NCBI GenBank assembly: GCA_046302715.1
Contig: JBKCHQ010000106.1
Coordinates: 4,084-68,083, forward strand
DNA: 64,000 nucleotides
Origin: CAMCXT01 sp046302715
GTDB taxonomy: Bacteria > Bacteroidota > Bacteroidia > M30B66
Direction of reading: 5' to 3'
Shown here one piece after another: positions 25,967-36,687 of this stretch. Each line of letters starts with the position of its first letter. Position 1 is the first letter of the stretch. The notes under the pieces are model-generated. The model made no database searches, was not told the DNA's origin, and saw nothing but the letters and a program-made list of their open reading frames with translations. A program made the position numbers and the translations under genes.

Positions 25967-27343
25967 TTAGTGATGCGGTGGTTTGGGATTTTCACTGGTA
26001 GATTTTAGAATAGTCTTCAATTCGTTCAATGCAATAACAGGGAACGTACGAGAGAATATCAAGAATAAAGTGAAGAAAATACCTATAGTTCCTATGAAAA
26101 TTCCGATATCTACAAAAGTAGGGTGGAACATTGTCCAACTTGAAGGCAGGTAGTCACGGTGAAGTGATGTTACGATAATCACGAAGCGCTCGAACCACAT
26201 CCCAATATTTACAAAAATTGAAATAATAAAGGTGGCAAGTAGGCTTTTTCTGATCTTTTTAAACCAGAATAACTGCGGTGTGATTACGTTACACGTCATC
26301 ATTGACCAATACGACCACAAATATGGTCCTGTGGCTCGTTTTAGAAATGCATATTGTTAATATTCAACTCCCGAGTACCAAGAGACAAACAACTCGGTCA
26401 AATAAGCAACACCCACTATAGATCCTGTTATGATAATGATTTTATTCATTGATTCCACGTGGGTAATGGTGATGTAATCTTCCAAATTACACACTTTACG
26501 CATGATAATAAGAAGCGTAAGTACCATTGCAAATCCAGAGAAAATGGCCCCTGCAACGAAATACGGTGGAAAAATTGTAGTATGCCAGCCCGGTATTACT
26601 GAAGTAGCAAAGTCCATAGATACGATGGTGTGAACCGAAAGTACTAGTGGTGTTGAAAGACCCGCAAGTACTAAAGATACTTCTTCGAATCGTGACCATT
26701 GTTTAGCAGATCCTGACCATCCAAAGGAAAGAATACTGTAAATTTTACGTAATCTTGGTTTGGTTTGGCGATCACGAATAGTAGCAAAATCAGGTATTAA
26801 TCCTGTATACCAGAATACAAGTGATACGGTAAAATAGGTCGAAATCGCAAATACGTCCCAAAGAAGAGGTGAATTAAAGTTAACCCACAATGACCCGAAT
26901 TGATTTGGAAGTGGCAATACCCAGTATGCCATCCATACGCGACCCATGTGCATTACAGGAAACAGCGCCGCACAGATCACCGCGAAAATGGTCATGGCCT
27001 CGGCCGAACGGTTAATAGACATTCTCCACCGCTGACGGAAAAGCAAAAGAATAGCAGAAATGAGTGTACCGGCGTGACCTATACCTACCCACCATACGAA
27101 ATTGGTGATGTCCCATGCCCACCCTACTGTCTTATTTAATCCCCAAACCCCTATACCTGTGCCTATCGTATAGGCAAAGCAGGCTACGCCCCACAAGGCA
27201 AGTAATGCAGAAATGGTAAATACCACTTTAAACATTCCGTTAGCTTTACCTTCAACAGGTCTGGAAATGTCTTCTGTAATCTGATGGTAGGTTTTAGTTC
27301 CTAAAATCAGTGGCTCTCTAACCGATGGTGTATGATGTGCCAT
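25967..27343 (-). pseudogene. actC: ActC (NrfD-like) split by one in-frame TAA stop
   Basis: Read through the stop, this frame gives 457 residues plus the stop position, the usual length of ActC. The upstream part (328 codons, 27343-26357) ends SWYSGVEY then TAA at 26359-26357. The same frame continues at once with QYAFLKRATGPYLWSYWSMM and runs to 25967. The family reads a residue here, commonly Glu from memory, so GAA to TAA is the simplest change. The break lies in the loop before the last two helices. ActC, with ten helices, is needed for quinol oxidation and proton translocation in alternative complex III. No second base change, frameshift or decay is seen, and all other act genes are intact. 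Possible causes are an assembly or sequencing error, a fresh null allele, readthrough, or a two-part protein (TTG at 26320 or internal ATGs at 26302 and 26299). Confidence 0.85.
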
Positions 27344-27368
27344 AAAACGTTATATCGATTGTATTTCG

Positions 27369-30300
27369 TTAAGCTTTTGAATTTTTTGCCGTATTGCGCA
27401 CTTTAGTGAGGTAGTAAACTGACGGCTGCGTTCCTACTTCCTCTAGAAGTTGATATTTACGATCGTCGTTCCATGCTTTTCTTACCATTGATTTTTCATC
27501 ATTAAAGTCGCCAAAAATGATAGCATTAGTAGGACACGATTGTTGACATGCAGTTTTAATACTGCCATCTTTCGGACGTTCACCTTTTTTCTTCGCCTGT
27601 AGTTTTCCAGCCTGTACACGCTGAACACACATAGAGCATTTTTCCATAACCCCACGACTGCGCACGGTAACATCAGGGTTGAGCACCATTTTGCCCATAT
27701 CGTCGTACATGTTGAAGTCAAACTGCTCGTTTTCGTTGTAGCGGAACCAATTAAATCGACGCACTTTATATGGACAGTTGTTTGCACAATAACGTGTACC
27801 AATGCAACGGTTATACGTCATCTGGTTAAGTCCTTCGAGTGAGTGTGTAGTGGCCAATACTGGACAAACCGTTTCACAGGGAGCTTGATTACAGTGCTGA
27901 CACATCACTGGTTGGAATACTACCTCTAGTGTGTCACCCGTTGACGGTACTTCCATTTTAAGGAATTTGTCAATCGCACCAATACCCTCTTTTTCGGCCC
28001 GTTCTTCATTCATGTCGCTGGTGTAATATCGATCTATGCGCATCCAGTGCATTTCACGACTGCGACGTACTTCGTCCTTGCCTACAACAGGCACATTATT
28101 TTCGGCGGTACAACTTACTACACATGATCCACACCCAATACACGAGTTAAGATCAATGGCCATATTCCAAAAATGGTTCTTATATTCGAAGTTATCCCAC
28201 AAATCGAGCTCTTGAGGCGTTGCTTTGCCGTCCTTACCTACCTTCGAGGAGTTTGTAGCAAGTAGAATTTGTTCGTTACCTGCTTTTGAATTTTTCTTGT
28301 ATTCTTCAAGTGTTGTTTCTTTTACAATGCTTCTACCCATCATGGTATGGTGGGTTTGCGTTGCAGCTATATGATATGTTCCTGTACTTCCTGAAACTGT
28401 TACTTTAGAAACAATATAGCTAAAGTTTCCATTAGCGGTTCCCACAAATTTAAAAGCGTTGCCTCCGATTCCGTTGGCAGTTTTACCTGCAGCTGTGCGT
28501 CCATATCCAACTGCTGCTGCTACTACACCTTTGGGTAGTCCTGGTTGCGCAACTACCGGAAGCGAAATTTTAGCTCCACCAGAAACTGAAATCTCTACAA
28601 CATTGGACAATTGCTCCTGACCCATCAAAACGTTGAAGCCTTTAGATGTCATTTCATCTGGGTTCATCAACAAGTAATTATCCCATGTTACGCGGGTAAT
28701 TGGATCGGGTAATTCTTGCAGCCATGGATTATTGGCTTGAGATCCCCATCCCATTCCTGTTTTCTCATAAATGACCATTTCAACTCCACCGGTCTGTGCT
28801 GCAATTCCGGCTATGGCTTGAGCCGCAGTTGAAACATCCATTTTAGGAGTTGTTTCTGTAGGTTTTTCTTCGGATTTAACAGGCTCCTGCTTCACCAATT
28901 TAGACTCAACATTTTTCGTGTTTTCAGCTTCTTGGGACTTTGTTTCCGTTGCTTTTACCTTAGTAAGAGCTCCATCATGCAATGTTTTATTCCAAAATTC
29001 TGTAAATCCGCCGACGTATGCGTCACCCACCGAAGGAAATAAATTAGTTTCCCAATACTTAGCTACGTAATCGTGAGCATTTGAGTTATTGCCTGACCAT
29101 GTCAAAAACGATTCTATGGTTTGGCGGGTATTCCCTAATGGATTAATCACAGGTTGACCCAATGAATAATGCCCTGTTCTAGGATTTGCATCAGACCAAC
29201 TTTCTAAGTAATGATGCGATGCCGCTACATACTTGCACTGCTTGGCAGTTTCATCCAAAGTATCGCTGAGCGAAACAGATAAATCGATTTTGCCTATAAG
29301 TTTAGCAAGTTCTTCGCCATTTGGTAGAGAATACACAGGATTAGCTCCTACCACAAACAAGGCAGAAACTTTCTGAGCCTTAATTTCTTCGATAAGTGCG
29401 ATAACTTCTTTATCGTTACCTTGACGTGTATTATCTTGAATGTCTTTATTTATGGTTGTACCATAAGATCCCAAGTGATTATTGATGGCATTTACTACCA
29501 GTTGAATGTTGGGATCATTTATTCCACAAACAACAAGTGCTTTGTTTTTATGAGCAGCCAATTCTGATGCCACCTTAGCAACAGCCGAATCTTGTCCTGT
29601 TTTACCCGAAGAGTGACTTGATCCTGTTAATGCGTTTAGGAGCATTACGGCAGCAGTTCCTAGTTCTGATGGTTTTAAGGCAATGCGCTTATCGGCATTT
29701 GAACCGGTTAAAGTAAGTAGCGATTCAATCTGAATATGTCGCGACATATTAGGATTATCTTTACTTACCTTCCTTTTGGTCGCATATTGGCGAGCATATT
29801 CAACTGGTGATAACCAATTGGCTAAAAAGTCACAACCAATTCCAACAATATAATCAGCTTTATCAAAATTATAAGTTGGTATCATGGCTTTACCATGCGA
29901 AATAGCATGTGCATCAGCAATGGCTCTTTGAGAAACCGCATCATAAGAAATGATTTTGGTGCCTGTATATTTAGTACTAAACTCAGTAAGTGCCGCATTC
30001 ATAGAAGGGCTTATCTGAGTTGAAGTGAGGATGCGAATGGCTCCACCCGAAGCAGCAATAGACGTTAATTTACTCTTCACGTCGGCATCGATGGTTTTCC
30101 AATCGGTGTCTTTGCCTTCTTTCATTGGTTTACGCAAGCGTGCAGAATCGTATAACGACAATACAGAAGCCTGCATGCGAGCATTACTACCACCTTGTGT
30201 GATGGTGCACAATTCATTTCCATCTACTTTAATTGGGCGACCTTCGCGGGTTTTTACAACTAGTCCTGCGTAATCTTGCCCGTCCCAATAGGAAGTAGCA

Positions 30301-30581
30301 TAATAATTGGCTACTCCAGGAGTAATTTCCTCAGGTTTGTTAAGGTAAGGAATAGCTTTTCTAACAGGAGCTTCGCACGCTGCCAATGAAGCAGCTGTAA
30401 CACTAAAGCCCAAAACTTTAAGAAAATCGCGTCGGTTGGTTTGAGTAGAAACCACCTGCTCGTCTCCTAAAAAGCGATCAACAGGAAGCTCTTCAGCAAA
30501 CTCATTGTGCTTTTGGTTTAAAAACTCAGGCGTTTCCTTAAGTTCTTCTATTCCTTTCCAGTATTTTTTCGAATTGCTCAT
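27369..30581 (-). CDS. actB: ActB, Fe-S subunit of alternative complex III
   Basis: This 1070-residue protein fuses a molybdopterin oxidoreductase-like domain without visible cofactor site to a ferredoxin domain. Near the N-terminus it has a twin-arginine motif RRDFLKVLGFSVTAASLAAC (50-69), typical of ActB and of lipoprotein-like Tat substrates. A Lys/Glu-rich linker lies at about 545-585. The ferredoxin domain has four cysteine groups: CIGCGSCVVSC near 815, CQHCNQAPCETVC near 892, CIGTRYCANNC near 927 and CSMCVQR near 980 with CQQSCP near 1012. These would hold three 4Fe-4S clusters and one 3Fe-4S cluster. It passes electrons from quinol to ActA. Confidence 0.95.
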   Translation of the reverse strand: MSNSKKYWKGIEELKETPEFLNQKHNEFAEELPVDRFLGDEQVVSTQTNRRDFLKVLGFSVTAASLAACEAPVRKAIPYLNKPEEITPGVANYYATSYWDGQDYAGLVVKTREGRPIKVDGNELCTITQGGSNARMQASVLSLYDSARLRKPMKEGKDTDWKTIDADVKSKLTSIAASGGAIRILTSTQISPSMNAALTEFSTKYTGTKIISYDAVSQRAIADAHAISHGKAMIPTYNFDKADYIVGIGCDFLANWLSPVEYARQYATKRKVSKDNPNMSRHIQIESLLTLTGSNADKRIALKPSELGTAAVMLLNALTGSSHSSGKTGQDSAVAKVASELAAHKNKALVVCGINDPNIQLVVNAINNHLGSYGTTINKDIQDNTRQGNDKEVIALIEEIKAQKVSALFVVGANPVYSLPNGEELAKLIGKIDLSVSLSDTLDETAKQCKYVAASHHYLESWSDANPRTGHYSLGQPVINPLGNTRQTIESFLTWSGNNSNAHDYVAKYWETNLFPSVGDAYVGGFTEFWNKTLHDGALTKVKATETKSQEAENTKNVESKLVKQEPVKSEEKPTETTPKMDVSTAAQAIAGIAAQTGGVEMVIYEKTGMGWGSQANNPWLQELPDPITRVTWDNYLLMNPDEMTSKGFNVLMGQEQLSNVVEISVSGGAKISLPVVAQPGLPKGVVAAAVGYGRTAAGKTANGIGGNAFKFVGTANGNFSYIVSKVTVSGSTGTYHIAATQTHHTMMGRSIVKETTLEEYKKNSKAGNEQILLATNSSKVGKDGKATPQELDLWDNFEYKNHFWNMAIDLNSCIGCGSCVVSCTAENNVPVVGKDEVRRSREMHWMRIDRYYTSDMNEERAEKEGIGAIDKFLKMEVPSTGDTLEVVFQPVMCQHCNQAPCETVCPVLATTHSLEGLNQMTYNRCIGTRYCANNCPYKVRRFNWFRYNENEQFDFNMYDDMGKMVLNPDVTVRSRGVMEKCSMCVQRVQAGKLQAKKKGERPKDGSIKTACQQSCPTNAIIFGDFNDEKSMVRKAWNDDRKYQLLEEVGTQPSVYYLTKVRNTAKNSKA

Positions 30582-30614
30582 ACTCAGATGAAAGTACAGT
30601 TTGAATGATTGGGA

Positions 30615-31874
30615 TTAGTAATGGCACTTAGAGCATTCCAATCCACCGATTGATCCAATGGTGAATTTGTCTCCTTTTTTGTATTTAGGATCGTTGACAA
30701 ACTCCTTGTGAAGTTCTTCGTAGTATTTATTGTCTTTGAAATCCACTTCCGTTTTTCTGTGGCAGTCAATACACCAACCCATCGTGAGCGGCGCATGCTG
30801 CTTAACCACTTCCATGGAGTCAATGGCTCCGTGACATTCGGTACATTCAATCTTACCAACAGCTACGTGCTGACTGTGGTTAAAATATGCATGATCAGGC
30901 AATGAATGCACGCGAATCCATTGAATGGGCTTTTTATTATTGCCGTATTGCCGTGTTTCTGGGTTATAGTCTAGGGCTGCATATATTTTCGAAATCTCCT
31001 CCTTACCATATTGAGGGCCTTCCTGTATATACATATGACAATTCATGCACACATTTGCTGAGGGAATATTGGCATGTTTCGATTTTTCAACACCGCTGTG
31101 GCAATACACACAAGCGATTTTATTATCTCCTGCATGTAATTTATGAGAGAATTTAATAGGTTGCTCTGGGGCATATCCTTGGTAAACGCCAATTCCCATC
31201 AATCCGTCCCACCCTTGTTTTAATACCCATACAACTACTAAAAGCCCTAATACAGCTACAATTTTTTTGTTATTAGCAGCCCAAACTTTAAAATTACCCC
31301 AATTGCCGTAATTCGGTTTTTCAATTGTTTCAATCCCTTTCTTCTCATTAACCAGCGCTTCAAGTGACTTCTTAACTGAATTAAGAACGGTAACGAGTAT
31401 GAGCAATATAACTGCAACTACAATAAGAATAAGAGAATAATTAGTTCCAGAATCACCATTAGCCGCTCCCTTGTTAGCTCCATCTGCTTGCGCAGTAGTT
31501 GCAGCAGGGGCATCTCCACCTTTATCGGCCCAGTCAATAATGGCAATTATTTCAGCATCAGATAAGTTTTGCGCCGGCATCACCGATTTTCCATACTCCT
31601 CGAAAAGCTTATTAGCATAAGCATCGCCTGTTGAAAGATAGGCAACCGAGTTTTTTACCCAAGCGGTAAGCTTAGCGTTGTCAGACCAATTACCTCTGCC
31701 TCGAACCCCCTTCAAGCCAGGCCCGACTAGTTTTTGGTCGCTTGGTTTATGACAAGAGGCACAATTAGCTTTAAATAATTTAGCTGCATCCTGAGCTTGA
31801 ATAACGTTAAGATGGAGCATGAAGCCCAACAATAGGGCGAATGACTTTATAGTCCTTGAGTTCAATTTTCGCAT
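30615..31874 (-). CDS. actA: ActA, hexaheme form (mono-heme domain fused to pentaheme domain)
   Basis: This 419-residue protein has a signal peptide (SFALLLGFMLHLNVIQAQ) and six CxxCH motifs: CASCH near 38, then CVYCH, CMNCH, CTECH, CIDCH and CSKCH between about 253 and 417. The first belongs to a class I cytochrome c domain, followed by a TM helix near 145-165 and a second near 200-215; the last five match the pentaheme ActA. Fusion of the mono-heme and pentaheme parts is known in Bacteroidota. It is first in the operon and needs covalent heme attachment by the ccs/ccm system, not present here. Confidence 0.94.
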   Translation of the reverse strand: MRKLNSRTIKSFALLLGFMLHLNVIQAQDAAKLFKANCASCHKPSDQKLVGPGLKGVRGRGNWSDNAKLTAWVKNSVAYLSTGDAYANKLFEEYGKSVMPAQNLSDAEIIAIIDWADKGGDAPAATTAQADGANKGAANGDSGTNYSLILIVVAVILLILVTVLNSVKKSLEALVNEKKGIETIEKPNYGNWGNFKVWAANNKKIVAVLGLLVVVWVLKQGWDGLMGIGVYQGYAPEQPIKFSHKLHAGDNKIACVYCHSGVEKSKHANIPSANVCMNCHMYIQEGPQYGKEEISKIYAALDYNPETRQYGNNKKPIQWIRVHSLPDHAYFNHSQHVAVGKIECTECHGAIDSMEVVKQHAPLTMGWCIDCHRKTEVDFKDNKYYEELHKEFVNDPKYKKGDKFTIGSIGGLECSKCHY

Positions 31875-31918
31875 AGAAAATGAGGCTTATATCAACCTAA
31901 TTCACTTTTTTACGGCTG

Positions 31919-31926
31919 CAAATTTA
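31919..31926 (-). promoter_or_regulatory. Possible -7 box of the act-cox operon
   Basis: On the minus strand TAAATTTG matches TAnnTTTG, about 45 bases before the ATG of actA. No TTTG is seen at 18-19 bases, so an activator may be needed. A palindrome at 31965-31979 lies upstream at about -60. Confidence 0.45.
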
Positions 31927-31964
31927 ATCTATGCCGACTTTATTTAAGTTTTTTTTTCATTTTA

Positions 31965-31979
31965 ATTCTAATATAGAAT
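31965..31979. repeat. Palindrome upstream of the act-cox operon
   Basis: ATTCTA at 31965-31970 and TAGAAT at 31974-31979 flank ATA; another ATTCTA follows at 31981-31986. The spacing from the proposed -7 box would suit an activator-binding site. No named regulator is assigned. Confidence 0.4.
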
Positions 31980-32149
31980 CATTCTAAATAGTGTGTATAT
32001 ACTAGATAGTCAGTGTTATAGGCATTGTTGTATTCCTTGACATTGTTTGAAAAAATTTCTTTTCGCTGATATTCAGTACAATAAAATTAACATTTCTTGG
32101 CATAGTGACGTAGCGTATAATGGCAAATACTAAATTTGCGCTGAAAATT

Positions 32150-32605
32150 ATGTTCGTCAAACGCTACTCCATCTTACCTATAGCTTTTTTATGGCACTTT
32201 GCCATGCCTGTTGCTGCTCAACAACCCAATGTTAAGCCCGTATCGTCTAAAGAAACTACTAAAGGCGAGGTTAAGGTTATTATGGACACCAAAATTGCGT
32301 CTGCGATTAGTCGCCTTCGAAAAGGAACTAAAACTACACGTGAAACGATAGATGGATATCGGGTACAGATTTTTAGTATGTCGGGAAACGATGCCCGCAA
32401 TGAGGCGGAGCGTGTTAAAAAAGACTTCGACAAAAGGTTTCCCGATGTCCGATCAAATTTAACGTATCTGCAACCAAATTTTAAAATCCGATGCGGTGAT
32501 TTTCGAACCAAAGCTGAGGCAAAGGGTTTTATCAATGATATTTCCCGCTACTACCCCGGGGCTTACATTGTTCGCGATAAAATTAAGGTCATTACCCTCG
32601 ACTGA
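32150..32605 (+). CDS. Small secreted SPOR-domain protein
   Basis: From the ATG at 32150 the protein has 151 residues (a start at 32120 adds ten and is possible). It has a signal peptide (RYSILPIAFLWHFAMPVAAQ) and a C-terminal SPOR domain (about 75-150): GYRVQIFSMSGNDARNEAER, then FKIRCGDFRTKAEAKGFINDI. SPOR domains bind denuded peptidoglycan at the division site or elsewhere in the periplasm. It lies convergent to infB, with the stop codons adjacent. Confidence 0.84.
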   Translation: MFVKRYSILPIAFLWHFAMPVAAQQPNVKPVSSKETTKGEVKVIMDTKIASAISRLRKGTKTTRETIDGYRVQIFSMSGNDARNEAERVKKDFDKRFPDVRSNLTYLQPNFKIRCGDFRTKAEAKGFINDISRYYPGAYIVRDKIKVITLD

Positions 32606-35404
32606 TTAAAGTTTTCGTTTAATCTCAACAATATCGTAACCTTCGATAATGTCTCCAACTTTCAAATCATTAAAGTTGTTGATGTTTAAACCGCATTCAT
32701 ACCCGGTAGCCACTTCTTTGACATCGTCTTTGAAGCGCTTAAGCGAACCTAAATCGCCCGAATACACAACGATGCCGTCGCGAATCAACCTTATTTTTGT
32801 GTTACGGGTAATCTTGCCATCCAATACATAGCAGCCGGCCACAGTGCCTACTCGCGTAATCTTAAACACTTCACGTACTTCTACATTACAAACTACTTTC
32901 TCCTCAAATTCAGGAGCAAGCATTCCCTCCATAGCCGCTTTCACCTCTTCAATTGCATTGTAAATGATGGAGTAAAAACGCATGTCAATCTCTTCGTTTT
33001 CTGCTAATCTTCTGGCACTGGCCGATGGTCGAACTTGAAATCCAACAATAATGGCGTTTGAAGCAGAAGCCAATAGCACGTCGCTTTCCGTTACCTGTCC
33101 CACCGATTTGTGAATGATGTTAACTTGAATCTTTTCGGTCGACAGCTTCAATAATGAGTCTGAAAGGGCTTCAACGGATCCGTCAACGTCGCCTTTAACG
33201 ATTATGTTAAGCTCCTTAAAGTCGCCAATGGCAATACGGCGACCAATTTCGTCCAAAGTGATGTGTTTTTGAGTACGAATACCTTGCTCTCTTTGAAGTT
33301 GCTGGCGTTTATTAGCAATTTCACGAGCCTCACGTTCGTCGGCCATCACGTTAAATTTATCGCCAGATGAAGGTGCTCCACTCAAGCCAAGCATTTGTGC
33401 TGCTTGTGATGGACCTGCTTCACGAATGGGCGCACCACGTTCGTTAAATAAAGCTTTAACCCTTCCGCTATGAGGCCCCGCCAGTACAACATCGCCAACA
33501 CGTAGCGTCCCGGCGGTAACGAGCACTGTACTCACATATCCACGTCCTTTGTCAAGCTCCGATTCGATTACACTTCCTGTTGCACGTTTGTTCGGATTGG
33601 CTTTTAGGTCGAGTATTTCTGCTTCCAATAAAACCTTTTCGAGCAGCATATCCACATTTTTACCTTGTTTGGCTGAAATTTCTTGCACTTGATATTTTCC
33701 GCCCCAATCTTCAACCAAAATATTCATTGCAGCAAGCTGCTCGCGTATCTTATCAGGATTAGCTCCCGGTTTATCAATTTTGTTAATAGCAAAGACGATC
33801 GGAACTTGGGCAGCTTGAGCGTGATTAATAGCTTCTATCGTTTGAGGCATAACGCTGTCGTCGGCAGCTACCACAATAATGGCTACGTCAGTTACCTGTG
33901 CACCGCGTGCACGCATGGCAGTAAAGGCTTCGTGGCCCGGAGTATCAAGGAATGTAATTTTCTTTCCATTCTCCATGGTTACGTTGTAGGCTCCGATGTG
34001 CTGTGTAATTCCCCCAGCTTCGCCGGCAATTACATTTGCCTTTCTAACATAGTCAAGCAAAGAGGTTTTTCCATGGTCAACATGCCCCATCACCGTTACA
34101 ATTGGCGGACGTGCGATTAAATCGCCTTCATCTTCTTCATCGTCTTTAATGGCTTCCTGCACTTCAACACTCACAAATTCAACCTTATACCCAAACTCGT
34201 CAGCAACAATGGTCAATGTTTCTGCATCTAGGCGCTGGTTGATGGACACAAATAATCCAAGCGACATACAGGTCGAAATAATTTCGTTTACCTGAACATT
34301 CATCATCTTAGCCAATTCATTCGCCGTTACGAACTCTGTTACTTTGATTACTTTATCAAGATTTTCCAGCTCAGCCTCTTCCTGTGCAGCCTTATAATCT
34401 TCTCGCTTCTGCTTACGGTATTTTGCCGATTTTGACTTTTGCTTGCCTTGACTCAAACGAGCCAGTGTTTCTTTAATTTGTTTTTGAACTTCTTCTTCGG
34501 TTAGCTGAACTTTTGGCTGCGCTCCAGGTCTATTATGTTGAGGCCGCTGTTTCTGTCCTTGATCCCCTCTTTGCTGAAAATTACCTGATGGCGAACTCAC
34601 CGCTGCCGGATTGGCCTCGATGCGTTTTCTCTTTTTCTTGCCGTCACCACCTTGATTTTGAGGAGCAGAAGAAGAGGCAACAGGCTTTTTCTGAGGTGTG
34701 GGTTGAAGTTCAATTCGTCCCAGAATGGTTGGGCCTTCCAGTTTTTTACGTTCTAATCGGAACGGTTCATCATCAGGCTTAGGCTCACTTTCGACTACAG
34801 GCTCTGTAGGTGGTATTGGTTCAACAGGAATTGTATCTGCCGAAACTTCAGTGATATCAGGTATTTGGGGTGTTTCTTTTTTTTCTTCTTGGGTATCCTC
34901 TTTTTTAACTTCCTCTTTCTTTTTCGATTTACCCTTGCCAATCGTAGATAAATCAATACTACCCAGTACTTTTACAGATGGCCCCTCAGGCGTTTCGGCT
35001 TTAAATACTTCGGGCTCTTCTTTGGCTGCAACGGGTTCGGGCTCAGGTGCTGGAACTTCTGCTTTTTTTCTTTCGGGTTGCGGAGGCGCTAAATTTTTAA
35101 CCAGAACTTCAGGTTCAGGCTCTGCTTCAGGCTCCTCACTTTTTCCTGAATTCTGTCCCGCAATCTCGGCCGCAAGTCCTTCTCTTTTGAGTCTGTTTTG
35201 AAGTATCTTTTTTGATTCTTCCTTAACATCCTTCTCAGAACCATATGCCTTCATCAGTAGGGCATACATATCATCCGTAATTTTTGAATTACGGTTAATA
35301 TCATCAAACCCTTTGGATGTAAGGAAATCAATAACGGTTTGTACCCCAACGTTTAACTCGGTGGCAACTTTGCTTATTCTTTTTACTGCTGATGGTTCTG
35401 ACAT
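32606..35404 (-). CDS. infB: Translation initiation factor IF-2
   Basis: This 932-residue protein has an IF2-N domain at the start ([20 protein letters not shown]), a long low-complexity Pro/Glu/Lys region from about 70 to 310 as is usual in Bacteroidota, a second IF2-N-like part near 350-400, then the GTPase core with [11 protein letters not shown] near 439, [11 protein letters not shown] near 485 and [10 protein letters not shown], and the IF-2 domains II-IV. It loads fMet-tRNA on the 30S subunit. It follows nusA by 33 bases in the conserved rimP-nusA-infB order. Confidence 0.97.
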   Translation of the reverse strand: MSEPSAVKRISKVATELNVGVQTVIDFLTSKGFDDINRNSKITDDMYALLMKAYGSEKDVKEESKKILQNRLKREGLAAEIAGQNSGKSEEPEAEPEPEVLVKNLAPPQPERKKAEVPAPEPEPVAAKEEPEVFKAETPEGPSVKVLGSIDLSTIGKGKSKKKEEVKKEDTQEEKKETPQIPDITEVSADTIPVEPIPPTEPVVESEPKPDDEPFRLERKKLEGPTILGRIELQPTPQKKPVASSSAPQNQGGDGKKKRKRIEANPAAVSSPSGNFQQRGDQGQKQRPQHNRPGAQPKVQLTEEEVQKQIKETLARLSQGKQKSKSAKYRKQKREDYKAAQEEAELENLDKVIKVTEFVTANELAKMMNVQVNEIISTCMSLGLFVSINQRLDAETLTIVADEFGYKVEFVSVEVQEAIKDDEEDEGDLIARPPIVTVMGHVDHGKTSLLDYVRKANVIAGEAGGITQHIGAYNVTMENGKKITFLDTPGHEAFTAMRARGAQVTDVAIIVVAADDSVMPQTIEAINHAQAAQVPIVFAINKIDKPGANPDKIREQLAAMNILVEDWGGKYQVQEISAKQGKNVDMLLEKVLLEAEILDLKANPNKRATGSVIESELDKGRGYVSTVLVTAGTLRVGDVVLAGPHSGRVKALFNERGAPIREAGPSQAAQMLGLSGAPSSGDKFNVMADEREAREIANKRQQLQREQGIRTQKHITLDEIGRRIAIGDFKELNIIVKGDVDGSVEALSDSLLKLSTEKIQVNIIHKSVGQVTESDVLLASASNAIIVGFQVRPSASARRLAENEEIDMRFYSIIYNAIEEVKAAMEGMLAPEFEEKVVCNVEVREVFKITRVGTVAGCYVLDGKITRNTKIRLIRDGIVVYSGDLGSLKRFKDDVKEVATGYECGLNINNFNDLKVGDIIEGYDIVEIKRKL

Positions 35405-35437
35405 CCGAAAAAATTTATGAACGTTAATCCCTTTTCA

Positions 35438-36673
35438 TTATTCAAACTCTGCTTTAAGGATTTTCATTACCTCCTTAATGGTCTCTTCTTCTAAATCCGT
35501 GCGTTTAACCAGATCATCAACGGGCAATTCCAAAACACTTTTAGCGGTGTCGCATCCAATGTTTTTTAATTCGTCGATAATCCAACCGTCAATTTCGTCT
35601 GCAAATTCATCCAGATCAACGTCTTCAGAATCAATCTCTGAATCACGGTAAACGTCAATTTCATACCCGGTAAGTTTACTGGCTAAGCGAATATTCAATC
35701 CGCCCTTACCAATAGCAAGAGATACTTGATCGGGTTTGAGATATACTTCGGCTCTTTTAGATTCCTCGTCTAATTTGATTGAGGTGATTTTTGCCGGACT
35801 CAGTGCACGGGTTATGTATAGTGTATTGTTATTGGTAAAGTTTATTACGTCAATGTTTTCATTTCGCAACTCACGCACAATACCGTGTATGCGCGATCCT
35901 TTCATACCCACACAGGCACCCACAGGGTCGATGCGATCGTCGTAAGATTCAACGGCAACTTTTGCTCTAACGCCGGGTTCGCGAACAATGTTTTTAATGG
36001 TGATAAGGCCATCAAATACTTCGGGAACTTCTTGTTCGAAAAGTTTTTCCAAAAAGCTAGGAGCCGTTCTGGAAAGGATGATTTGCGGATTATTGTTACG
36101 CATTTCAACCCGAAGTACTACAGCTCGGGTGCTTTCCCCTTTTTTATAGAAATCGCTTGGTATCTGTTCCGTTTTGGGGATGATGAGCTCATTACCATCT
36201 TCATCCAAAATGAGCACTTCTTTTTTCCACACCTGATATATTTCGCCGGTAACTATCTCTCCCATGCGATCTTTATATTTTCGGTACACCGAGTCTTTTT
36301 CGAGTTCGGTGATACGCGCCACTAAATTTTGACGGAAAGCTAAAACGGCCCGACGCCCAAAATCGTTTAGATGTACTTCTTCCGAAACCTCTTCGCCCAC
36401 CTCAAAATCAGGTTCAATACGCACGGCTTCTGCATAAGCAATTTGTTTGTTTTCGTCTTCTACCTCACCGTCGTTCACAATTTCGCGATTTCGCCAAACT
36501 TCAAGATCGCCTTTATCAATATTAATAATAATGTCGAAATTCTCGTCGGATCCGTATTTCTTTATAATCATATTACGGAATACATCCTCCAGAATGCCCA
36601 TCATGGTAGGCCTGTCAATGTTCTTGAATTCTTTAAATTCAGCAAACGATTCGATTAATGCCGCGTGTTCCAT
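35438..36673 (-). CDS. nusA: Transcription factor NusA
   Basis: This 411-residue protein has the NusA N-terminal RNA polymerase-binding domain (about 1-125), an S1 domain (about 130-200, GEIVTGEIYQVWKKEVLIL), and two KH domains with VGACVGMKGSRIHGIV near 255 and QVSLAIGKGGLNIRLASKL near 320. A helix-hairpin-helix-like C-terminal domain near 355-410 replaces the E. coli repeats. It controls pausing, termination and antitermination. It is 14 bases from rimP. Confidence 0.97.
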   Translation of the reverse strand: MEHAALIESFAEFKEFKNIDRPTMMGILEDVFRNMIIKKYGSDENFDIIINIDKGDLEVWRNREIVNDGEVEDENKQIAYAEAVRIEPDFEVGEEVSEEVHLNDFGRRAVLAFRQNLVARITELEKDSVYRKYKDRMGEIVTGEIYQVWKKEVLILDEDGNELIIPKTEQIPSDFYKKGESTRAVVLRVEMRNNNPQIILSRTAPSFLEKLFEQEVPEVFDGLITIKNIVREPGVRAKVAVESYDDRIDPVGACVGMKGSRIHGIVRELRNENIDVINFTNNNTLYITRALSPAKITSIKLDEESKRAEVYLKPDQVSLAIGKGGLNIRLASKLTGYEIDVYRDSEIDSEDVDLDEFADEIDGWIIDELKNIGCDTAKSVLELPVDDLVKRTDLEEETIKEVMKILKAEFE

Positions 36674-36687
36674 TATTCTCTTGTGTG

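Noticed and set aside
26320..26360. Frameshift in actC
   Set aside because: Codon-by-codon reading shows the same frame on both sides of the stop; the defect is a nonsense codon only.
31927..32119. Small RNA in the gap before the SPOR gene
   Set aside because: Only AT-rich sequence and a short palindrome; no stable fold or terminator.
34725..35201. Ser/Gly-rich 158-codon frame opposite infB
   Set aside because: Shadow of the low-complexity Pro/Glu/Lys region of IF-2.
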